DNA from: Fidelibacterota bacterium
Lineage (GTDB): Bacteria > Fidelibacterota > Marinisomatia > SCGC-AAA003-L08 > D37C17
DNA: 11,570 bases
NCBI GenBank assembly: GCA_018671635.1
Contig: JABHHG010000025.1
Location: forward strand, 1 to 11,570
Direction: 5' to 3'
The notes beneath the pieces are model-generated. The model was not told the DNA's origin and made no database searches. It saw only the letters and a list, made by a program, of their open reading frames with translations. Below are positions 6,141-11,570 of the stretch, one piece after another (the first letter of the stretch is position 1; the number at the start of each line of letters is the position of its first letter). The position numbers and the translations under genes were made by a program.

Positions 6141-7859
6141 TTGAGTAGTCAAGATCATCACGAAGAATCATTCATAAGTAAATATATCTTTTCGCAAGAT
6201 CATAAATGGATTGGAATTCAATACGGAATTACCAGTTTGGTATTCTTGTTGTTTGGCTTTACATTAATGATGGTTATGCGTTGGCAGTTAGCATATCCAG
6301 ATACGGTTATTCCATTTGTGGGATGGATGTTTGAAGATGGAATGCTATCCCCAGATATGTATAATTCATTTGGCGCCATGCATGGGACAATAATGATCTT
6401 CTTGGGTGTAGTGCCTATGGTTGTAGGTGCATTTGGTAACTATTTAGTGCCATTACAAATTGGTGCCCCAGATATGGCATTCCCTAAATTAAATATGGCC
6501 AGCTACTGGACTTACCTTGCTGGAGGGGTAATAATGGTCTATAGTTTCTTTGTACCAGGGGGTGCTGCCAATTCGGGATGGACATCTTATCCACCGTTAG
6601 CTGATATTGCCACTACTGGACAAACAATTTGGTTATTTGGAATGGTATTTTTGATCACCTCATCTTTGCTTGGTTCAATGAATATTATTGTAACTATTGT
6701 TCAACTTCGAGCAGAAGGACTCACTTGGGGTCGATTACCGTTCTTTGTATGGGCACAGTTCGTAACATCTTTTCTATTAGTGCTTGCATTCCCACCCCTA
6801 GAAGCGGCTGGGGTTTTACAATTAATGGATCGATTGGCTGGTACTAGTTTTTTCCTTCCCAGTGGATTAGTGGTTGGGGGTGAAATACTGAATGTGAGTG
6901 GGGGTGGAAGTCCATTACTTTGGCAACATCTTTTCTGGTTCTTGGCTCATCCTGAAGTATATGTATTAATTCTTCCGGCAATGGGTGTGGTGGCAGAAAT
7001 TATCGCAAACAATACACGTAAACCATTATGGGGTTATAAATCAATTGTGTTTGCATCTGTTTGGCTTGGTTTTATGTCATTTATCGTATGGGCACATCAT
7101 ATGTTTATTACCGGAATGGGGCAAGGTATGAGTTTATTCTTCCAGACTACCACCATGATTATTTCAATTCCATCGGTGATTATTTTATCGGCTTTATTTA
7201 TTACACTTTGGGGCGGAAAGATTCGCTTCAATACACCCATGCTTTTTGCATTGGCATTCTTGCCTATGTTTGGTATTGGGGGACTCACCGGATTACCACT
7301 TGGACTTGCACCTACGGATATCCATTTGCATGATACTTATTATGTAATTGGTCACTTCCATTATGTGGTGGCACCAGGAACTATCTTTGCAATTTTTGCC
7401 GGAATCTATTTCTGGTTTCCAAAGATTACGGGGAAGAAGTTGAATGAAGGTTTAGGCAAGATTCATTTCTTCTTCTCACTCATATTTATTAATGGTGTGT
7501 TTATGCCCATGTTCATTCAAGGCTTGGCAGGTGTATCTCGCAGATTGGCTGATGGTGGCGTTTCGTATGCTCATGCTGCAGGGGTACTTGAATGGAATGA
7601 ATTTATGTCCATGTCTGCATGGTTATTGGGCGTGGCTCAAATTCCATTCATCATTAATTTCTTTATGACAATATTTAAAAAAGTGGATGGTGTTGCGGAT
7701 CCAAATCCGTGGCAGTCAACCACCATTGAATGGACGGATACAACATCTCCGCCACTCGGTCATGGTAATTTTGAAATTGCACCCGTTGTTCATCGTGGAC
7801 CGTATGAATATAGTGTTGAAGGTGCATCCGAAGATTTTATTCCACAAACTAAAAAGTAA
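6141..7859 (+). CDS. coxA: Cytochrome c oxidase subunit I (A-type haem-copper oxidase)
   Basis: The 572-residue catalytic subunit reduces O2 to water and pumps protons. Ligands are all present: His81 and His407 for haem a, His405 for haem a3, and His270, His319 and His320 for CuB, with the cross-linking Tyr274 in HPEVY. The D-channel residues Asn100, Asp111 and Asn118 and the gate Glu272 are intact, as is the Arg467-Arg468 pair. The position of the K-channel Lys (bovine 319) is Ile348; the alignment is gap-free across 37 residues after HHMF. HPEVY argues against a nitric oxide reductase. The start is TTG at 6141, set by a perfect AGGAGG at 6128-6133 seven bases upstream. It heads the order coxA-coxC-subunit IV-two small genes-coxB, and there is a 15-base gap to coxC. 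Confidence 0.97.
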   Translation: MSSQDHHEESFISKYIFSQDHKWIGIQYGITSLVFLLFGFTLMMVMRWQLAYPDTVIPFVGWMFEDGMLSPDMYNSFGAMHGTIMIFLGVVPMVVGAFGNYLVPLQIGAPDMAFPKLNMASYWTYLAGGVIMVYSFFVPGGAANSGWTSYPPLADIATTGQTIWLFGMVFLITSSLLGSMNIIVTIVQLRAEGLTWGRLPFFVWAQFVTSFLLVLAFPPLEAAGVLQLMDRLAGTSFFLPSGLVVGGEILNVSGGGSPLLWQHLFWFLAHPEVYVLILPAMGVVAEIIANNTRKPLWGYKSIVFASVWLGFMSFIVWAHHMFITGMGQGMSLFFQTTTMIISIPSVIILSALFITLWGGKIRFNTPMLFALAFLPMFGIGGLTGLPLGLAPTDIHLHDTYYVIGHFHYVVAPGTIFAIFAGIYFWFPKITGKKLNEGLGKIHFFFSLIFINGVFMPMFIQGLAGVSRRLADGGVSYAHAAGVLEWNEFMSMSAWLLGVAQIPFIINFFMTIFKKVDGVADPNPWQSTTIEWTDTTSPPLGHGNFEIAPVVHRGPYEYSVEGASEDFIPQTKK

Positions 7860-7874
7860 AGGTAGGGATAACAC

Positions 7875-8468
7875 ATGCAAATTCCTTATAATGAAGAATT
7901 ACGCCCAGATACAGGGCTCTATAATGCCAAATTAGGTATATGGATATTTTTAGCATCTGAAATAATGTTATTTGGTGGATTGTTTTCAGCATATATCATG
8001 TTGAGAGTAGGTGCACCTGTGTGGCCACCATTGGGTACGGCTCAGTTAAATATTCCTATGGCTACATTTAATACAGTGGTATTGATTACATCATCTGTAA
8101 CCATGGTGATGGCCTGGGCATCACTAAAGATGAATAATTTTGGTAAATTCAAAATGTATATGGGGCTCACCCTTTTATTTTCGGCCATGTTTTTAGTGGT
8201 AAAATATTTTGAATATTCTGCAAAACTTTCACACGGATTCACGCCTGCTCATGATACCTTTTTAGCCATCTATTATACCATGACCGGACTTCATGTTATC
8301 CATATTATTGCCGGTATGATTGTGAATGGTTATCTATGGATGCCGGGAAGCAAAATGTGGAAATCTAACCCTGAACGTTTCACCAACCGAATTGAAGTAG
8401 CTGGGCTATATTGGCACTTTGTTGATTTGGTCTGGATCTTTTTATTTCCATCACTTTATTTACTGTAA
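7875..8468 (+). CDS. coxC: Cytochrome c oxidase subunit III
   Basis: The 197-residue protein belongs to the CoxC/CtaE family, which stabilises subunit I and its proton uptake. It has five membrane helices (about 19-43, 63-84, 93-113, 128-152, 176-197), so it is the short bacterial form that lacks the first two helices of the seven-helix version. Family marks include Glu29 in the first helix (ASEIMLFGG), GLHVIH (138-143) and the C-terminal YWHFVDLVWIFLFP. Start ATG 7875 has a modest AGGG (7864-7867) and lies 15 bases after the coxA stop. Confidence 0.95.
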   Translation: MQIPYNEELRPDTGLYNAKLGIWIFLASEIMLFGGLFSAYIMLRVGAPVWPPLGTAQLNIPMATFNTVVLITSSVTMVMAWASLKMNNFGKFKMYMGLTLLFSAMFLVVKYFEYSAKLSHGFTPAHDTFLAIYYTMTGLHVIHIIAGMIVNGYLWMPGSKMWKSNPERFTNRIEVAGLYWHFVDLVWIFLFPSLYLL

Positions 8469-8479
8469 GAGGAGAAATT

Positions 8480-8833
8480 ATGAGTCACGATGATATTCAA
8501 CATCATGTAAAAACATATATTAAAGTCTTTATTGCACTGATGTTTCTCACGTTACTGACGGTGGGTGCATCTTATATTGATTTTGATATTTCCCCACAAT
8601 TTAGGTCAGGTGCAATATTTGTTGGTTTAGCCATTGCATCTTTCAAAGGGTATATGGTTGCCTCTGAGTTTATGCATCTAAATAATGAAAAGAAAATGAT
8701 ATATTGGGTTCTCGGGTTAACTGTTTTCTTCTTTATATTTTGTTTATCTATTCCTGTGCTATGGGAGGCAAATCTTATGGGTGATACAAACTTTGAGCAA
8801 TCACCACCTAAAATTGAAGGTGGTCACCACTAA
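8480..8833 (+). CDS. Cytochrome c oxidase subunit IV (bacterial, CtaF-like)
   Basis: The 117-residue protein has three membrane helices (about 13-33, 43-62, 73-96) and the hallmark of the prokaryotic subunit IV family, a Lys-containing second helix ending in FMHL (KGYMVASEFMHL, 56-67). This accessory subunit is thought to help assemble or stabilise the oxidase. The His-rich N-terminus (MSHDDIQHH) and the C-terminal GGHH are unusual and could bind metal weakly. GAGGAG at 8469-8474 directly follows the coxC stop and sets the start. Its stop overlaps the next start as TAATG. Confidence 0.88.
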   Translation: MSHDDIQHHVKTYIKVFIALMFLTLLTVGASYIDFDISPQFRSGAIFVGLAIASFKGYMVASEFMHLNNEKKMIYWVLGLTVFFFIFCLSIPVLWEANLMGDTNFEQSPPKIEGGHH

Positions 8834-9039
8834 TGTCATTAAAAACAGTTCATATATTCTTTGTACTTTGTACCACCATGCTATCAGTGTTGTTAGCCAT
8901 TTGGAACTACACAAATTGGATCAGCTATGGTGAAACTTCATCAATTGTGTATATGATTGTATCAATACTATGTGGATTAGTGGCCATCATATATGGTAAA
9001 AGGTTCTTAACAAAATTTAAAGAATTGAGTTTTATGTAA
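8833..9039 (+). CDS. Small two-helix membrane protein in the cox operon
   Basis: I do not recognise the family of this 68-residue protein. It has two hydrophobic helices (about 5-26 and 35-54) and a basic C-terminal segment (GKRFLTKFKELSFM) that is likely cytoplasmic. Its start overlaps the subunit IV stop (TAATG at 8831-8835) and its stop overlaps the next start in the same way at 9037-9041, so the three genes are probably translationally coupled. The position between oxidase subunit genes suggests an extra small oxidase subunit or an assembly factor. That is inference from context. Confidence 0.75.
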   Translation: MSLKTVHIFFVLCTTMLSVLLAIWNYTNWISYGETSSIVYMIVSILCGLVAIIYGKRFLTKFKELSFM

Positions 9040-9254
9040 TGCAGAAAATTGCATCCATTATTTCATTAATAATTTTATGGTTGCCTTCACAGGTGCATGC
9101 CTGTGCCGTATGTTATGGTGCTGCTGATGATCCCATGACGAAAGGTATGGATATGGCCATAATGTTTTTATTATGTGCAATTGGTAGCATTTTATTAGGG
9201 ATTATTGCAGTAACCATTTATTTTGCTCGTAGAGCTAAACTTGTGAACAATTAA
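9039..9254 (+). CDS. Small exported or membrane protein with N-terminal CxxC after a signal peptide
   Basis: The 71-residue protein has a signal peptide (about 1-21, ending VHA), then CAVCYGAADDPMTKGMD and one membrane helix (about 39-62) with a positive stop-transfer end (ARRAK). The mature N-terminus would start with a Cys22-x-x-Cys25 pair on the periplasmic side, suitable for copper binding or thiol exchange. From memory, short proteins with a CAVC(F/Y)G...PM(T) motif occur in other phyla, often unnamed, but I cannot search for them here. Its location directly before coxB, whose CuA site needs copper and reduced thiols, suggests a role in CuA maturation. That is a hypothesis. Confidence 0.75.
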   Translation: MQKIASIISLIILWLPSQVHACAVCYGAADDPMTKGMDMAIMFLLCAIGSILLGIIAVTIYFARRAKLVNN

Positions 9255-9265
9255 GGAAAACAAGA

Positions 9266-10102
9266 ATGATTGAATTACTTGGAAATTTAAGTGAACATTT
9301 AGGATTGCCGGTAAATGCATCCAGTCATGGTCATATGTTGGACCAAATGAATGGCTGGGTACATTGGCTCATGATTATACTTTTTGTAGGATGGGGAATT
9401 TTCTTTATTCTAACATTAGTGAAATTTGGCTTTCTAAATAAAGAAAAAGTGGATTGTGAAGGTGTTAAATCTCATGCAGGAACATATGGTGAGTATGCGG
9501 TTATTCTATTCGAAGCCTTTTTATTGGTAGGATTTGCAGTTCCTTTATGGTCATTGGTAAAGACAGATTTACCAGATGTGACAGATGAAACCGTTGAAAT
9601 TCGAGTGGTGGCACAACAGTTTGCATGGAATATTCACTACCCGGGGATAGATGGTAAATTTGGTCGTACATACGCCACTTTGGTTGATGAAGAAGTAAAT
9701 CCAATTGGACTTGACCGTTCATCTCCGCATGGCGCAGATGATATTGTAACCCTGAATCAAATGCATTTACCGGTAAATAAGCAGACCATCATTTACTTGT
9801 CATCTAAAGATGTGATTCATTCTTTCTCATTGCCTGAAATGCGAGTGAAGCAAGATGCTATTCCGGGGATGTCAACACCCATTTTCTTTACACCGATTAT
9901 GACTACAGATGAATTTTTACTAGAAATTAAAGGCTCAGCCCGTGAAGGTAAAGGGTTTGAAATTGCCTGTGCACAGCTCTGTGGTAACTCACATTATCGA
10001 ATGCGTGGATTCCTTACAATCGATACCGAAGAAGAATATAATGCATGGTTAGATGAAGAAGCTGAATTGTTAGAAGAAGAAGGTGACGACGACGATTGGT
10101 AA
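9266..10102 (+). CDS. coxB: Cytochrome c oxidase subunit II with CuA site
   Basis: The 278-residue subunit receives electrons from cytochrome c through a binuclear CuA centre in the periplasm. Two membrane helices (about 32-54 and 77-99) precede the cupredoxin domain. CuA ligands are His185 and, in CAQLCGNSHYRM, Cys235, Gln237 (by position, via its backbone), Cys239, His243 and Met246. There is no fused haem c domain. In QQFAWNIHYPG the residue at the usual electron-entry Trp (bovine Trp104) is Phe119, while the second Trp is kept (Trp121). A 30-residue insert (about 130-160) precedes the CuA His. The C-terminus is an acidic tail ending in Trp. AAGGA at 9253-9257 overlaps the previous stop and supports the start. 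It is last in the operon, whereas coxB is usually first. Confidence 0.95.
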   Translation: MIELLGNLSEHLGLPVNASSHGHMLDQMNGWVHWLMIILFVGWGIFFILTLVKFGFLNKEKVDCEGVKSHAGTYGEYAVILFEAFLLVGFAVPLWSLVKTDLPDVTDETVEIRVVAQQFAWNIHYPGIDGKFGRTYATLVDEEVNPIGLDRSSPHGADDIVTLNQMHLPVNKQTIIYLSSKDVIHSFSLPEMRVKQDAIPGMSTPIFFTPIMTTDEFLLEIKGSAREGKGFEIACAQLCGNSHYRMRGFLTIDTEEEYNAWLDEEAELLEEEGDDDDW

Positions 10103-10132
10103 AGATTGGTTAGTAGTTTATAATTTTTAGTT

Positions 10133-10161
10133 AAGGGGTGCAGAAATGTGCCCCTTTTTTT
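10133..10161 (+). terminator. Intrinsic terminator of the cox operon
   Basis: A 10-bp stem (10133-10142 with 10147-10156) has a GAAA tetraloop, four G:C pairs near the base and a T-run at 10155-10161. It lies 30 bases after the coxB stop. It is the near-identical twin of the hairpin after the octahaem cytochrome gene (3045-3072). Confidence 0.9.
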
Positions 10162-10162
10162 G

Positions 10163-10366
10163 ATTCAGATTTCAGGTGCTAGGAATTAGGTTTTAGTAGG
10201 GAAAGAGAAAGCAATTATTAATTATCAATTATTGAAGGTTATGTAGGGGATGGGTTTCCCATCCCCTACATAACCTTTGAAAGGGTATAACCAAGTGCTT
10301 TAAAATTAATTCCGAATTCCCAGCTCCCAGTTCCCAATGCCAATATCCTAAAACCGAATCCCCACT
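10163..10366. repeat. Composite intergenic repeat, copy 2 (heptamer arrays flanking a long palindrome)
   Basis: The gap between coxB and the convergent PLP-enzyme gene holds no gene. The left array (10163-10197) has five 7-base units close to WWTYAGG, for example TTTCAGG and AATTAGG. An AT-rich stretch with CAATTATTAAT and a large palindrome (10235-10277) follow. The right array starts at 10311 and runs for about eight 7-base units of the form TCCSARY, such as TCCGAAT and TCCCAGT, up to 10366. It passes through the stop codon and last five sense codons of the PLP-enzyme gene. Orientation is inverted relative to the left array. The order of parts matches copy 1 at 3074-3330. Confidence 0.65.
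10235..10277. repeat. Perfect 20-bp inverted repeat with TTT loop
   Basis: Arms 10235-10254 and 10258-10277 are exactly complementary over 20 bases (the arm ends GGGGATGGG before the loop). Only the core GATGGG-TTT-CCCATC is kept in copy 1 at 3210-3224. No T-run follows on either strand. It could fold into an mRNA-stabilising hairpin, act as a REP/MITE-like core, or help block read-through between the convergent genes. Confidence 0.85.
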
Positions 10367-11550
10367 TCTTTAATGCAGGATTTCATCTTTTCAAATGTAC
10401 GTTCAATATTCTCATCCAGTCCAACTGATAACCGGATGATGCCTTTGCTTAGGCCCATTTCCACTTGTTCTTCATCACTAATTTCTGATGAGGTGCTATT
10501 ACCCGGTAAACTGAAGAGTGTTTTGAAGTAACCCAAACTTACGGCAAGTAGTCCAATATTGGCATTTTGCATTTTTTCCATGAGGGCTTCTGCCACTGAT
10601 TCTTCGCCTACATCCATGGCTAAAATACCACTATATCCATATTTTTCATTCATCATTGAAGTCATCAAGTCATGTTGAGGGTGATTTTTTAATCCCGGGT
10701 ACATAACCTTTATCCCCATTGATTTCAGACCTTCTGAAATGTAAAGGGCATTTTTACTATGCTGTTGCATGCGGATGTGAAGGGTATGAATATTTTTCAA
10801 TATACTGGCTGAGCGAAAGCTATCCAGTACCGGCCCTAATAACATGCACATCCCATCATTCACATCTGATAGGGTAGAAACAAATTCTTTCGTCGAGCTG
10901 ATACATCCAGCCACGCAATCTGATGTACCATTAATAAATTTGGTCATGGAGTGAATAACCACATCCGCACCCAGATTGATAGGCGTAAGCAACATTGGGC
11001 TGAAAGTATTGTCCACCACCAATTTCATATCATGGGAATGTGCCAATTCACTGAGGGCAGGTAAGTCCGAAATATCAAGTAATGGATTACTAATAGTCTC
11101 ACAATAAATCAGTTTAGTATTATTTGAAATGGCTGATTCAACAGCAGTCAAATCCGTAACATCCACAAATTTTACGGTGATGCCAAAGCGAGGGAGGATA
11201 TTTTTAAAGAGTGCATAAGTACCACCATAAATGGTTCGTGATGAAATGAGCTCGTCACCTTGTTTGCAAATTTGTAGAATGGTACATGCAATGGCACTGA
11301 TTCCCGATGCGGTAATTTGGGATGCTTCACTATTCTCTAATGCTGATATGGCATCTGATAAATATTTATTACTGGGATTCCAATGGCGACTATATAGGAA
11401 ACAGCCTTCAATTTCACTCTCGAAAAGTTCTTTCATGGTTTCAGATTTAAGAAAGGTATATGTTGATGAATCAGTGATTGATGGATTCACACCACCAAAT
11501 TCACCAAAGGCCGAAAGTTCATGAATTTTTGTTGCTGGATCGTAAGACAT
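10348..11550 (-). CDS. Cys/Met-metabolism PLP-dependent enzyme (trans-sulfuration / methionine gamma-lyase family)
   Basis: The 400-residue fold-type I PLP enzyme acts on sulfur amino acids in the cytoplasm. Lys204 in HSMTKF is the Schiff-base lysine, Asp180 (VVDNTF) pairs with the PLP ring nitrogen, Tyr53 and Arg55 (YSRHWNPSN) bind the phosphate from the partner subunit, Tyr108 (IYGGT) stacks on the cofactor, and Arg373 (IRLSVGLDE) should bind the substrate carboxylate. Gly110 occupies the place of the active-site Cys of classical methionine gamma-lyases, so cystathionine gamma-lyase, gamma-synthase or O-acetylhomoserine sulfhydrylase activity is equally possible. Length is normal for the family. 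The start ATG at 11550 has only a weak GGGGA upstream. The last five residues (VGIRF) and the stop lie in a heptamer repeat array. It is convergent to the cox operon and probably unrelated to it. Confidence 0.9.
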   Translation of the reverse strand: MSYDPATKIHELSAFGEFGGVNPSITDSSTYTFLKSETMKELFESEIEGCFLYSRHWNPSNKYLSDAISALENSEASQITASGISAIACTILQICKQGDELISSRTIYGGTYALFKNILPRFGITVKFVDVTDLTAVESAISNNTKLIYCETISNPLLDISDLPALSELAHSHDMKLVVDNTFSPMLLTPINLGADVVIHSMTKFINGTSDCVAGCISSTKEFVSTLSDVNDGMCMLLGPVLDSFRSASILKNIHTLHIRMQQHSKNALYISEGLKSMGIKVMYPGLKNHPQHDLMTSMMNEKYGYSGILAMDVGEESVAEALMEKMQNANIGLLAVSLGYFKTLFSLPGNSTSSEISDEEQVEMGLSKGIIRLSVGLDENIERTFEKMKSCIKEVGIRF

Positions 11551-11570
11551 AGGTCCCCAATTTTTAAAAT

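Noticed and set aside
7061..7333. 90-codon plus-strand frame inside coxA
   Set aside because: It overlaps the CuB and haem-ligand region of coxA in another frame and encodes no recognisable protein.
6141..7859. Nitric oxide reductase or A2/B-type oxidase in place of an A1-like oxidase
   Set aside because: HPEVY with the D-channel Glu, the full D-channel set and CuA-bearing CoxB beside it point to an A-type cytochrome c oxidase; only the K-channel Lys is missing.
10235..10277. Palindrome as an intrinsic terminator
   Set aside because: No T-run follows the stem on either strand, and the cox operon already has a good terminator at 10133-10161.
10348..11550. Firm naming as methionine gamma-lyase
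   Set aside because: The diagnostic active-site Cys position is Gly110, so the exact reaction in the trans-sulfuration family cannot be fixed from sequence reading.

Overview
The window is an AT-rich bacterial chromosome segment that carries much of an aerobic respiratory chain. Nothing in it is phage- or plasmid-like. The gene set is a membrane-anchored multiheme c-type cytochrome, an A-type haem-copper oxidase operon, a Sco copper chaperone fused to a CusF-like domain, and a periplasmic cupredoxin. Together these suggest an aerobic or microaerobic Gram-negative of the FCB / Acidobacteria-like sphere; a Marinimicrobia-type marine lineage is my best guess. That placement is inference, because no rRNA or other taxonomic marker is present.

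Layout. Positions 1-36 are probably the last codons of an upstream gene. Positions 48-3014 (+) encode a 988-residue octahaem cytochrome c with one N-terminal membrane helix and a long coiled coil, ending at a clear intrinsic terminator. Positions 3074-3330 hold a composite repeat element. Two minus-strand genes follow: a Sco-type copper chaperone lipoprotein (3337-4179) and a cupredoxin with a carboxypeptidase-regulatory domain (4246-4959), separated by a strong terminator. A divergent intergenic region (4960-5061) leads into a long plus-strand run: a His-rich four-helix membrane protein, a 54-residue two-helix protein, a 2[4Fe-4S] ferredoxin, then coxA, coxC, a subunit IV gene, two small membrane proteins and coxB (5062-10102). 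A second terminator and a second copy of the composite repeat follow. The window closes with a minus-strand Cys/Met-metabolism PLP enzyme (10348-11550).

How the genes could work together (inference). The octahaem protein looks like the cytochrome c arm of a quinol:cytochrome c oxidoreductase whose cytochrome b and Rieske genes would lie upstream of the window. It could pass electrons to the CuA site of CoxB and on to CoxA. The Sco protein would supply copper to CuA, and the cupredoxin may carry electrons or copper. No soluble cytochrome c gene is present, and the octahaem protein and CoxB both end in an acidic tail closed by Trp.

The points most worth a second look are: a CoxA with all haem, CuB and D-channel residues but Ile in place of the K-channel Lys; the 3 + 5 haem architecture; the two composite intergenic elements built from inverted heptamer arrays around a palindrome, one of which runs into the 3' end of a gene; and the ferredoxin / His-rich membrane protein trio directly upstream of coxA.
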